Positions 51,963 through 60,479 of a stretch of 64,000 bases of DNA are shown here, in pieces. The stretch lies in assembly GCA_016705325.1 (NCBI GenBank), contig JADIYJ010000027.1, positions 62,001 through 126,000 of the forward strand. Reading direction: 5' to 3'. The first letter of the stretch is position 1. Each line of letters begins with the position of its first letter. The notes below the pieces were generated by a model. The model did no database searches and was not told the DNA's origin. It saw nothing but the letters and a program-made list of their open reading frames with translations. Source of the stretch: Pseudomonadota bacterium. Lineage in GTDB: Bacteria > Pseudomonadota > Gammaproteobacteria > Steroidobacterales > Steroidobacteraceae. The position numbers were made by a program, and so were the translations under genes.

Positions 51963-52435
51963 CTACTTTGGCCGAGCCTTGGCTGTCGCCTTGGTCGTGC
52001 GACCCCGGTGTAGGTCTCGGTCGCAACCTCGCGCGCGCCGCGACCCGCATTTCGCACGATCGAGACCGCGCGGTTCACGTCACTGACGACCCGCTCACGC
52101 ACCGCCCTCAACTCGTCGGCCTGCCCTCGCAACAGGTCCGTGACGTTGTCCGATTGGGCAACCCGTTCGAGTTGCGCGGCGGCGTCCGACAGCGCCGACG
52201 TGACGACCTCAAGCTGCAATGCCATCAGGCTCAACACGGCCTCGTGCGATACGTTGGTGAGCTTCACGCCGGAATGCGTCACCACGCGGACGGGATCCTG
52301 CAGCGCTCGAATGCCCTGCGCGGATTTCGCAGCGGCGCCGCGCACGGCCTTGCCGCGGGCGCGGCGTAACCTGGCCGCCTGCTCGGCCAGGACCTGAGTC
52401 TGCTCATTCACGAACTCTTTGACTTTGCTCGCCAT
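51963..52435 (-). CDS. Phasin-family-like protein, probable frameshift near the 3' end
   Basis: An amphipathic all-helical protein: SKVKEFVNEQTQVLAEQAAR, HEAVLSLMALQLEVVTSALS, NVTDLLRGQADELRAVRERV, resembling phasins that coat polyhydroxyalkanoate granules. After ETYTG the frame breaks at a four-C run (52003-52006); in the next frame a phasin-typical basic Ala/Lys tail (RTTKATAKARPK) stops at 51963. The uncorrected frame would run to 51788 with an implausible tail. Corrected length about 157 residues. No PHA synthase genes are nearby. Confidence 0.65.
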
Positions 52436-52458
52436 CGGATGCTCCTTCCTCTGCTCGC

Positions 52459-53157
52459 TCAGCCCTGCTTCGCCTTCTGTACGCTGTCTTCCGTAACCGG
52501 CACGATCGTGATTTCCACGCGTCGGTTCTGGGCGCGGCCCTCTTCCGTGTCGTTCGACGCAACGGGATGAGCCTCCCCGGCGCCGACCGTCACGATGCGC
52601 GTGTGCACGACACCATGGCTCGACAGGTAGGCCGCCACGCTGCTGGCGCGCTTTTCTGACAGCTGCTGGTTGTACGCGTCGCTACCGACACTGTCGGTGT
52701 GCCCGGCCACCTCGATGACCGTCTTGTCGTACTCCTTCAGCGTTGCCGCAACCTTGTCCAGCACCGGATAGAACTGGGCATTGAGGTCGGCGCTGTTGAA
52801 CGCAAAGGTCACGCCGCCGGGCATGTCGAGCGTGATGTTGTCGCCCTTGCGCACGACATCCACGCCGGTGCCCGCCATCTGCTGGCGTAGCTTCGCTTCC
52901 TGTTTATCCTGGTAGTACCCGACCGATCCGCCGACGAGCGCGCCTGCGGCCGCTCCGATCATGGCGGACTTGAAAGGATTGTTGCCGGCGCTCAGCAGTC
53001 CGACGACCGCGCCAGCAGCCGCTCCGTACCCTGTGCCCTTGCGCGTCTTCTCCTTCTCGGGGTTGGTCGCGAAATCTTCCATCGAGGCACACCCGGCCAA
53101 CGCCACCGCAGCGGCGGCGAACAACGCGAGAAAGCCAGATCTAGCGGCATGATTCAT
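52459..53157 (-). CDS. OmpA-family lipoprotein with glycine-zipper
   Basis: 232 residues from ATG 53157. Lipoprotein signal LALFAAAAVALAGCAS; glycine-zipper region GYGAAAGAVVGLLSAGNNPF and IGAAAGALVGGSVGYYQDKQ; C-terminal OmpA peptidoglycan-binding domain with VAGHTDSVGSDAYNQQLSEK, RASSVAAYL and EGRAQNRRVEITI. It matches YiaD/Omp16-like outer membrane lipoproteins that tether the envelope to peptidoglycan. It lies 23 bp upstream of the phasin-like gene on the same strand. Confidence 0.92.
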   Translation of the reverse strand: MNHAARSGFLALFAAAAVALAGCASMEDFATNPEKEKTRKGTGYGAAAGAVVGLLSAGNNPFKSAMIGAAAGALVGGSVGYYQDKQEAKLRQQMAGTGVDVVRKGDNITLDMPGGVTFAFNSADLNAQFYPVLDKVAATLKEYDKTVIEVAGHTDSVGSDAYNQQLSEKRASSVAAYLSSHGVVHTRIVTVGAGEAHPVASNDTEEGRAQNRRVEITIVPVTEDSVQKAKQG

Positions 53158-53473
53158 GAGTGACTCCTGGTTGCAAACCTTCACAGTTCATTGACAGTTC
53201 TAATTCAAGACAGGGTAATTATCAAAATTCAATTGAGATCGAATGGGTGGCAGCAACGCCCGCCGCCAGCACTGTGATCCGCTGGGTTTCAAGATTCAGT
53301 GGATCGGACAAAAATTCCTTGCGCGCGGCATGCCCTGCTGACGACGCCCGATTCCGGCGCATGCGTACGGACCTGTCAGTGCGTCGAACAGCATAGTGCC
53401 GCCGCGGGGTGTCGGGCCACCGTTTCCATTAGAATTGCGCCCCCACCGAACCAGCATCCGACCGGGAGCCCTC
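53158..53473. other. Divergent intergenic region without recognised gene
   Basis: About 315 bp between the OmpA-like lipoprotein and the acyl-CoA dehydrogenase. AT-rich near 53,200-53,240, probably the lipoprotein promoter area. Nothing else supported. Confidence 0.4.
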
Positions 53474-54646
53474 GTGCCCGCCAACGCCCTGAATCCCCTC
53501 GACCTGTACGACGTCCGTGCCTCGCTCTCCGACGAAGAACGCATGGTGCAGGACTCCGTGGCGCGTTTCGTCGACGACGCCGTGCTGCCGATCATCCGGC
53601 CGCATTTCGAGAACCACACGTTCCCGAAAGAACTGGTTGGCGAGCTCGCCGGCCTCGGCCTGCTCGGCAGCTCGCTCGAGGGCTACGGCTGTGCGGGCAT
53701 GAACGCCGTGAGCTATGGCCTCATCTGCCAGGAACTCGAACGCGGCGATTCCGGGCTGCGCAGCTTCGTGTCGGTGCAGTCGTCGCTCTGCATGTATCCG
53801 ATCTACACGTACGGCAGCGTAGAGCAGAAGCAACGCTATCTGCCGCGCATGGCGCGGGGAGAAGTGATCGGAGCATTCGGCCTCACCGAGCCGCACGGCG
53901 GCTCCGACCCGGCCAACATGAAGACGCATGCAAAGCGTCGCGGCGGCGACTGGGTGCTGAACGGCGCCAAGACGTGGATCACCAACTCGCCGATCGCCCA
54001 CGTATTCATCGTCTGGGCGCGAACCGAGGAAGGCATTCGCGGCTTCCTCGTGGACCGGGGCACGCAAGGCCTCGAAACGCCCGAAATCGAGAAGAAATTC
54101 TCGCTGCGCGCCTCGGCAACGGGTGCGATCTTCCTGAACGACGTGGTCGTGCCCGATTCGGCGATGCTGCCCGGCACCACCTGCGGCATCAAGGCGCCGC
54201 TCTCGTGCCTGACGCAGGCGCGCTACGGCATCACCTGGGGCGTGATCGGCGCCGCGCAGGCCTGCCTCAAGGAAGTGCTCGAGTACACGAAGACGCGCAT
54301 CCTGTTCAACCGGCCGCTGGCCGCGACGCAGGCGATCCAGATCCGGCTGGCCGAGATGTCGCGCAAGATCACGCTGGCACAGCTCATGTCACTGCAGCTC
54401 GGCCGCCTGAAGGATCAGGGCCTGATGTCACCTTCGCACGTGTCGCTCGCGAAGTGGAACAACTGCCGTGCGGCGATCGAAGTCGCGCGCGACGCTCGCG
54501 ACATCCTTGGCGGCTCCGGCATCAGCGCCGAGTACGTGCCGATCCGCCACGCCCTCAACCTCGAGAGCGTCATCACGTACGAGGGCACCGAGACGATTCA
54601 CCAGCTCACGATCGGTCGCGAACTGACCGGCATCAGCGCGTTCTGA
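53474..54646 (+). CDS. Acyl-CoA dehydrogenase, glutaryl-CoA dehydrogenase-like
   Basis: About 390 residues from GTG 53474 (PANALNPLDLYDVRASLSDE); a longer frame to 53396 lacks family sequence. Motifs: LGLLGSSLEGYGCAGMNAVS, FGLTEPHGGSDPANMKTHAK (FAD/acyl contact), WVLNGAKTWITNSPIAHVFI, and ESVITYEGTETIHQLTIGRE with the catalytic Glu in YEGT, the position used by glutaryl-CoA dehydrogenases. It oxidises an acyl-CoA, possibly in lysine or aromatic breakdown. Confidence 0.9.
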   Translation: MPANALNPLDLYDVRASLSDEERMVQDSVARFVDDAVLPIIRPHFENHTFPKELVGELAGLGLLGSSLEGYGCAGMNAVSYGLICQELERGDSGLRSFVSVQSSLCMYPIYTYGSVEQKQRYLPRMARGEVIGAFGLTEPHGGSDPANMKTHAKRRGGDWVLNGAKTWITNSPIAHVFIVWARTEEGIRGFLVDRGTQGLETPEIEKKFSLRASATGAIFLNDVVVPDSAMLPGTTCGIKAPLSCLTQARYGITWGVIGAAQACLKEVLEYTKTRILFNRPLAATQAIQIRLAEMSRKITLAQLMSLQLGRLKDQGLMSPSHVSLAKWNNCRAAIEVARDARDILGGSGISAEYVPIRHALNLESVITYEGTETIHQLTIGRELTGISAF

Positions 54647-54822
54647 CCCTGCCCACCGGAACCGATCGTAACTTATTGATTTATAATAGCTGTCGTCGAT
54701 TTCTTGCCAAAGTGGCTGCATTCCCCGCTACCGTTTCGAGGCGCCCGATCTACTGATTGAGTCGAGCAAGACTACTCGACGACGAAGGGTTGCCATCCGC
54801 GAATGCTTACTCCGGAAAAAGA

Positions 54823-54845
54823 GACGCCTCCGCGAGGGAGGCGTC
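54823..54845. terminator. GC-rich hairpin in the gap after the acyl-CoA dehydrogenase
   Basis: Stem GACGCCTCC/GGAGGCGTC with loop GCGAG, no clear T-run on the + side and five A bases just before it (which read as a T-run on the other strand). More likely to stop minus-strand transcripts. Confidence 0.45.
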
Positions 54846-54869
54846 AGTCAGGGATGTGCCTGCGTGTGA

Positions 54870-54885
54870 CTGTACAAATATACAG
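54870..54885. promoter_or_regulatory. Orphan LexA (SOS) box
   Basis: CTGTACAAATATACAG, a match to the gammaproteobacterial LexA consensus CTGT-N8-ACAG with the preferred A/T core and flanking TA on the right. No SOS gene (lexA, recA, imuAB, umuDC) starts within several hundred bases on either side. Confidence 0.55.
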
Positions 54886-55391
54886 TATCCAACCGCAGGG
54901 TTCCAGAGTCGGGCGAAGAGTACTGCGGCATGGCGGAGCTTACGAGGTTGCGGCGGTGATACTCGAGGTCGGCAGCGGCTCGCCGCCCCCGCGTCAGCGT
55001 GTAGGTTGAAGCGCCGCGCCGGCGAATGAGCGGACGCTTTTTTGCGCGTGACTGCCTGCTCCACCGTCACGACTGCCTTGATCACCTTCCAGACCGTACT
55101 CGTGTCGTCACGAAGATTTCCCCGCGTAACAGCGACTGCTGCGCCAACTTGTGTCGGCATCCCTTACGAAAGTGACACGCGGTGACAGTCCAGACCTGCA
55201 CGGTTCCAACCGACGATCTGCAAGCCACTGAAACGCAGTGACTTTTTCATCTGGCACGCAGCTTGCTTATCGACATTGTCCTTCATTGGCCCAGAAGAGC
55301 AGACGAAGCGCCGAAGGGCGAAGGACGGGCAAGCCAGCTCAGGGAGGAGGTAGCCGCCAGGGGATCGAACCGGAAGGACGCGTCGCGCGCG

Positions 55392-56501
55392 TCAACCGCC
55401 GTCGTTCGCGTCGATGGCGATGACGCGATCGCCCGCTTCGATTCGCAGCGTCGGGTCGCTCCAGCACCCGAACCGGCGTTGTCCGCGACGGATTTCGACG
55501 ATTACGGTGCCCACGATCTCACGCGCCAGGCGCCCCACTTCTTCTGCGCGGGACTCACGCTCGACCAGCTGGCACTTACCGCGGTACGACAGCAACTCCG
55601 ACACGAAGTCGATCGTGCCCTGCGTGCTGACCGCATCGGCCATCAGGTAGCCGCCAAAGCGCGACGGCGCGACGATTTCGTCAGCTCCGCCCGAGCGCAC
55701 GATCTTCACGTTCTCCGGTTCGGCAACGCTGGCGATGATGCGTACCCTGCTCGCGAGTGCGCGTGCCGTCAGGACGATCAGCACGGTGGTGTCGTCACGA
55801 CCGACGCTGACGATGACCGAATGCGCCCGCTGCACGCCGGCCACCCGCAGGATTTCCTCGCTCGAGGCATCGCCGTGCAGGCCGGTGAAACCGCGCTCGG
55901 CCGCGCGCGTGACTTCGTCGCGGTCCGGGTCGATCACGGCGATCCGCTCGGCTTCCCAGCCCCGCAGCAGCAGTTCGGAGGCAGCGATCGAGCCGCTGTG
56001 GCCGTAGCCGCAGAGAATGACGTGATCCTTCAATTCGCGCTGCAAACGCAACATGCGCCATTCCTCGATGAGCCGCTGGATGATGAGCTGATATGCCGTG
56101 CCCAGGAACGTCAGCCAGACGAAGATCCGCACCGGCGTGACGAAGAATGCGTCGATCAGGCGTGCCTGGTCGGAGACCGGGACGATGTCGCCATAGCCGA
56201 CAGTCGTGATGGTGACCATCGTGAAATAGAAGATGTCCGAGACGGAAACCTGGCCGTCGATCTGGTCCCGCAGGCCGTCGCGGTCGAGCAGGAAGACGAC
56301 AAAAACCGCTGCGACCAGCAGCAGCACGAACCCGGCACGCAACATCAGAGTGACTTCGGGACGCCGCGCGGCGCGCCGGACCAGCAGTGGCAGCGCATCG
56401 TCGCCCCGCTCGGCCCGGATGCGCCGCATCGTGCGGCGTACCCAGCCGAGTCGAATCCGTCGTGACCCGGGCAGGTCGCCGGTCCGGCGCGAAGCGGTCA
56501 A
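55392..56501 (-). CDS. Two-TM potassium channel with TrkA-N and TrkA-C domains
   Basis: 369 residues. Membrane helices VTLMLRAGFVLLLVAAVFVV and IDAFFVTPVRIFVWLTFLG flank the pore loop with the selectivity filter TTVGYGDIVP. Then a TrkA-N/RCK domain HVILCGYGHSGSIAASELLL with ERGFTGLHGDASSEEILRVA, and a TrkA-C-like end. It should be a ligand-gated K+ channel like MthK/Kch. A second TrkA-bearing transporter is at the left edge. Confidence 0.93.
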   Translation of the reverse strand: MTASRRTGDLPGSRRIRLGWVRRTMRRIRAERGDDALPLLVRRAARRPEVTLMLRAGFVLLLVAAVFVVFLLDRDGLRDQIDGQVSVSDIFYFTMVTITTVGYGDIVPVSDQARLIDAFFVTPVRIFVWLTFLGTAYQLIIQRLIEEWRMLRLQRELKDHVILCGYGHSGSIAASELLLRGWEAERIAVIDPDRDEVTRAAERGFTGLHGDASSEEILRVAGVQRAHSVIVSVGRDDTTVLIVLTARALASRVRIIASVAEPENVKIVRSGGADEIVAPSRFGGYLMADAVSTQGTIDFVSELLSYRGKCQLVERESRAEEVGRLAREIVGTVIVEIRRGQRRFGCWSDPTLRIEAGDRVIAIDANDGG

Positions 56502-56601
56502 ATGGCTACCCCGTCAGGGGCGGCGACAGGCCGCCCGGCGCAGTGCCGAATATAGCCTACGCAGCCGCGGGATTCGGCGGCGCAACAGGAGGCTGGCCAG
56601 G

Positions 56602-56859
56602 TCAGGCGACCGCGAGCGGCGCCAGTTCGTAGCCGATGATTTCGCGGGTCTGGGGATCGAGGATGGGGGTGCCGCTGTTGCAGCGGCCGGCGACCCTGGC
56701 AGTCTCGAGCAAGGTGCGGCTCGGCACCACCGATGCCAGCATCAGCCCGCCGTGGGGATCGCGGACGAAGGCCGTTACCGCCGGCGTCGGATTTCCGGCG
56801 GAGGCCGGTTCCGGAAACAGCAGGGCGAGAACTTCCGCAGGCGTGATTTTGTCGGACAT
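56602..56859 (-). CDS. Hypothetical small protein
   Basis: 85 residues from ATG 56859 (MSDKITPAEVLALLFPEPAS), preceded by an AGGAA-type site. Second half: VRDPHGGLMLASVVPSRTLL and DPQTREIIGYELAPLAV, a beta-rich pattern with no known motif. Soluble and probably cytoplasmic. Not recognised. Confidence 0.55.
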   Translation of the reverse strand: MSDKITPAEVLALLFPEPASAGNPTPAVTAFVRDPHGGLMLASVVPSRTLLETARVAGRCNSGTPILDPQTREIIGYELAPLAVA

Positions 56860-57114
56860 GGTCTTTGAGCTTTCCTGTTCCTGGGGAAGGAGGTAGCAAC
56901 TTGCATGCCAACGCGCCGGCCCAGCAATCACAGGCAATCAAGGGCTTTTCGATGAGGCTTGGGTGACAGCACGCGTCCATCGCGGTGACCGGCACTGTCC
57001 ATGTGTGAAACTCATCACATTGCGCGACGATCGACCCCACGGTCGCCAAGCACGAGGCGGCGCACATTAAGTAAACTCCGCGTCGGGGATGCAGCCGCCG
57101 CACGGAAGAAAAAA

Positions 57115-57879
57115 GTGAACAGCAACGACACCCGGCTGCCGGAGATCATCGCGCATCGCGGCAATGCCATCGAATTTCCCGAGAATACGCTGCAGGCACT
57201 GGCATCCGCCGTGGCCCTGGGCGTGCGCCACGTCGAGTTCGACGTGCAACTGACGGCCGACCACGTCCCCGTCGTGTTCCACGATTCCGATCTGGCCCGC
57301 GTCGGCAACCGTCCCGAGAGCGTGCATTCATTGTCCTGGTCGCAGTTCGCCGGGATTCCGGTCGGCGAGGTCGGTCGCTTCGGCGACCGCTTCGCCCACA
57401 CCTGCGCCCCGTCGCTGGCACAGGCGGTGGAGGCGATCGCCGGCTGGGATGACGTCACTGCATTCGTCGAAGTGAAGCGCGCGAGCCTGCGCCAGTTCGG
57501 TCATGAAACCGTGCTGCGCCGGACGAGCGAAGTGCTGCAGCCGGTGCTGCACCGCTGCGTGCTGATTTCGTTCGATCTCGCTGCCGTCAGGATCCTGCGC
57601 CTGATGACGGGCGCGCGGATCGGCTGGGTATTGCCTCAATACGACGCGGACAGCTGGCGCGAAGCGACTGCGCTCGCGCCCGAGTTCCTCTTCTGCAACC
57701 TCGAGCGGGTGCCCGCCACGACGGAGAAGCTGTGGCCGGGGCCATGGGACTGGGCCATCTACGAGGTGCGCGACCGCGCGACCGCGCGTCACTGCCGTGA
57801 GCTGGGTGCAAAGTACGTCGAGACGATGGCCGTGCGCAGCCTGCGCACCGAGTACGACGAGGCCGCAGGCAGAGCATGA
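57115..57879 (+). CDS. ugpQ: Glycerophosphodiester phosphodiesterase (UgpQ-like)
   Basis: 254 residues from GTG 57115. Family motifs: IIAHRGNAIEFPENTLQALA (catalytic His-Arg), VRHVEFDVQLTADHVPVVFH (Glu-x-Asp and His), AFVEVKRASLRQFG and VLISFDLAAVRILRL. It releases sn-glycerol-3-phosphate and an alcohol from lipid-derived diesters; no signal peptide, so cytoplasmic. It overlaps the kinase gene by 4 bp. A longer frame to 57001 has no family sequence. Confidence 0.93.
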   Translation: MNSNDTRLPEIIAHRGNAIEFPENTLQALASAVALGVRHVEFDVQLTADHVPVVFHDSDLARVGNRPESVHSLSWSQFAGIPVGEVGRFGDRFAHTCAPSLAQAVEAIAGWDDVTAFVEVKRASLRQFGHETVLRRTSEVLQPVLHRCVLISFDLAAVRILRLMTGARIGWVLPQYDADSWREATALAPEFLFCNLERVPATTEKLWPGPWDWAIYEVRDRATARHCRELGAKYVETMAVRSLRTEYDEAAGRA

Positions 57880-59444
57880 GTGCGCGCGATGACGACGAGG
57901 ACCTCGCCTGGCTCGCCGGTGAACTGAGCGCGATCCGCCGCGAACTGCTGCCTCCCGGCGAATCGCGTTCGCTGTACCTCGCACTGGACCAGGGTGGCAC
58001 GTCGAGCCGCGCGGTCCTGTTCGATTCACTCGGCCGCGAGGTGGCGACCGCGCACGTCCCGATCGACACCCGAAGAACGGGCGACGATCGCGTGGAGCAC
58101 GATGCGGCCGAACTGCTGCAGTCGCTGCGAACCGCAGCGCGCGATGTCGCCGAATCACCGCTTGCGACAGGCCGACCGATCGTTGCAGCCGGACTCGCCA
58201 CGCAGCGCTCGACCATCTGCTGCTGGGACCGCAGCGACGGGACGCCGTTGAGCCCCGCACTCTCCTGGCAGGATCGCCGCAACGCCACCTGGCTCGACCA
58301 GCACCTGGGCGCGCGCGCCGGCTGGGTACGGGAACTCACGGGACTGCCGCTGTCGTCGCACTATGGCGCAAGCAAGATGCGCTGGTGCCTGGACGAGTTG
58401 CCCGCCGTGCGGCTGGCCTTGCGCGACGAGCGGCTCTGCATTGGACCGCTCGCCAGTTTCCTGGTGCAGGGCCTGTGCGCAGCGGACGAGGCCTGCGTCG
58501 ATCCGGCGAACGCATCGCGCACGCTGCTGTTCGACCCCGCGGTCCTGGACTGGTCGCCGCCGCTGCTCGAGGCCTTCGGTATCCCGGCTGCCATCCTGCC
58601 GCGTTGCGTCGGCACGCTGCACGATTTCGGCACGATCCCGGTCGATGCAACCCGGCGTGCGCCGTTGCTCGCGTGCAGCGGGGACCAGTCCGCCGCGATC
58701 TTTGCGTTCGGCCCACCCTCGACGACCACTGCTTACGTCAACGCTGGAACGGGCGCGTTCGTGCAACGCGTGTTGCGCAACGGCGCAGGGCCTGCGCCGC
58801 GTGGATTGCTGAAGAGCGTGCTGTTCGCGCGGACCGACGATGGAGCGGGCGCACTCTATTGCCACGAAGGCACGATCAACGGCGCCTACGCCGCGCTCGA
58901 GTGGCTGGGCAAGCGTGTCGGCGTCGACGTCAGGCGCACGCTGAAATCGTTGTCGGCATCGCTCGCAGACGGTGACGTGCCGCTCCTTTTCATGAACGGC
59001 ATCGGCGGACTCGGTGCGCCTTACTGGCTGCCCGATTTCGACAGCGAATTCCTGGCGGCCGCCGGCAGCCAGGCTGCGGAAGTGGCTGGCGCGACTGAAC
59101 TGCAGCAGATCGGCGCCGTCGTCGAGAGCATCGCGTTCCTGATTGCAGTCAACGTGCTTGCCATGCACGGTGCGGCGCCCCTGCAGCGACTGACGATCAC
59201 CGGCGGGCTCGCCGCCTGCGACTACCTGTGTGAAGTTCTGGCCGAAGCCACGCAGATGACCGTGGAACGACCAGCGCTGCTCGAAGCCACTGCTCGCGGC
59301 ATTGCTTACCTGGCCGCGGGTCAGCCGCCGGACTGGCAGCCCGTGCCCATCGAAAAGTCATTTGCGGCGACCGGGAAGCACCCCGTCCTCGATCGGTTCG
59401 ATGAGTGGCGCGCCGCGATGGCCGTGCGCACTGGCGCGGCATAG
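57876..59444 (+). CDS. FGGY-family carbohydrate kinase (glycerol kinase-like)
   Basis: 522 residues. LYLALDQGGTSSRAVLFDSL is the phosphate-1 motif; SWQDRRNATWL matches the W-x-D-x-R of glycerol kinase; CSGDQSAAIFAFG, TTTAYVNAGTGAFVQRVL, NGIGGLGAPYWLPDFDSEFL and the GLAACDYLCEVLAEAT adenosine region follow. Closest in pattern to GlpK, but with an N-terminal extension of about 30 residues and DQGGTS instead of DQGTTS. Coupled to ugpQ, so glycerophosphodiester use is the likely context. Confidence 0.85.
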   Translation: MSARDDDEDLAWLAGELSAIRRELLPPGESRSLYLALDQGGTSSRAVLFDSLGREVATAHVPIDTRRTGDDRVEHDAAELLQSLRTAARDVAESPLATGRPIVAAGLATQRSTICCWDRSDGTPLSPALSWQDRRNATWLDQHLGARAGWVRELTGLPLSSHYGASKMRWCLDELPAVRLALRDERLCIGPLASFLVQGLCAADEACVDPANASRTLLFDPAVLDWSPPLLEAFGIPAAILPRCVGTLHDFGTIPVDATRRAPLLACSGDQSAAIFAFGPPSTTTAYVNAGTGAFVQRVLRNGAGPAPRGLLKSVLFARTDDGAGALYCHEGTINGAYAALEWLGKRVGVDVRRTLKSLSASLADGDVPLLFMNGIGGLGAPYWLPDFDSEFLAAAGSQAAEVAGATELQQIGAVVESIAFLIAVNVLAMHGAAPLQRLTITGGLAACDYLCEVLAEATQMTVERPALLEATARGIAYLAAGQPPDWQPVPIEKSFAATGKHPVLDRFDEWRAAMAVRTGAA

Positions 59445-59447
59445 GAC

Positions 59448-60479
59448 TCAGCCGGTGGCGAACGATGCGAGGACCTGCCGCTCGACCCAGGTCGATCCGG
59501 CGACGCCATCGTAGAAGCCGCAATGCCCGCCGTAACGCGTGCGCGTGATGGTGAGCACCGAGGATCGCGCGATGCGCTCGAGGTCGACCGCGGGGATGAT
59601 CGGGTCATCGTCCGCCGCGATGATGCGAACGCGTGTATCGCGCAGCGCTGCCAGCGGTTCGAGCGCCCGGTCGACCAGCGCATAGCCCCGCAGGTATTCC
59701 GGCAATGACGGGAACCCGCCGTAGCCGCACGCCAGCCGATGGGTCATCTCGGTGAGATTGCCCAGTTCCAGGATGTCGTCGAGCGAGTGGTACACGTCGG
59801 GCCACGCCGCGCGCTTCGTGCGCAGCGAGCGACGCCACTTCCACACGAAGTACTCGCGGTACAGGGCCCACCCCGTCTCGAGGCGCGCCAGCGTGTGCTC
59901 GGGATCGATCACCGGGCAGACCGCGACGATGCGCGAGACGGCGATGCCCGCAGCTGCCGCGCGTGCGCCGACACGGAGACAGAAGTTGCCGCCGAGCGAG
60001 AACCCGGCGAGCACGAGCCGCTGGCCCGGATGCTGCCGCTGCAGTTCGCGCACGGCGCCGACCACTTCGGCGATGCGGCAGGAATGGAAGATTCCGGCAT
60101 TGAGATGGTGGCTCTCGCCGTGATCGCGCAGGTTGAGGCGCGCGACGTCGTAGCCGGCATCGAAGAGCTTCTGCCCGAGCGAGAGCAGGTACAACGAGTT
60201 CGCGCTGCCTTCCCATCCGTGCAGCAGCACGGCAAGGCGGTCGGACGGCGGCCGCCCTGCGTCGAGCTGCGTCGCGACCAGCGCGAGCAGACGCACGCCG
60301 TCGCCACAGTCGACGATGTGTTCGAGCGACGCCTGGCGCAGCACGGACGCGCGCCGCTCGACCCCCGCCCTTCGCAACGGCAGGCTCGGGTAAATTGTCT
60401 GCACGTGGTGATGTCGCAACCGCCAGGGCGGCACGAAATCAGGTGACGCGCCGGCGGCTTCTCGGGGCGCTGCGCTCAT
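59448..60479 (-). CDS. YheT-type alpha/beta hydrolase
   Basis: 343 residues from ATG 60479, which overlaps the stop of the upstream gene by 4 bp. Family opening FVPPWRLRHHHVQTIYPSLP; LAVLLHGWEGSANSLYLLSL (oxyanion), LVLAGFSLGGNFCLRVGARA (nucleophile Ser), ADDDPIIP (Asp) and YGGHCGFYDG (His). Substrate unknown, possibly short-chain esters. Last gene of a three-gene overlapping operon; converges with the kinase, 3 bp apart. Confidence 0.9.
   Translation of the reverse strand: MSAAPREAAGASPDFVPPWRLRHHHVQTIYPSLPLRRAGVERRASVLRQASLEHIVDCGDGVRLLALVATQLDAGRPPSDRLAVLLHGWEGSANSLYLLSLGQKLFDAGYDVARLNLRDHGESHHLNAGIFHSCRIAEVVGAVRELQRQHPGQRLVLAGFSLGGNFCLRVGARAAAAGIAVSRIVAVCPVIDPEHTLARLETGWALYREYFVWKWRRSLRTKRAAWPDVYHSLDDILELGNLTEMTHRLACGYGGFPSLPEYLRGYALVDRALEPLAALRDTRVRIIAADDDPIIPAVDLERIARSSVLTITRTRYGGHCGFYDGVAGSTWVERQVLASFATG

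Larger units (their letters stand above)
54647..55391. other. Long intergenic region with hairpin and LexA-like box but no gene
   Basis: 745 bp. It holds an AT-rich promoter-like stretch (TATAAT near 54,680), a 9-bp stem hairpin (54823-54845) and a LexA-type palindrome (54870-54885). No frame on either strand carries recognisable protein sequence. It may be the scar of a deleted SOS-controlled gene. Confidence 0.5.
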
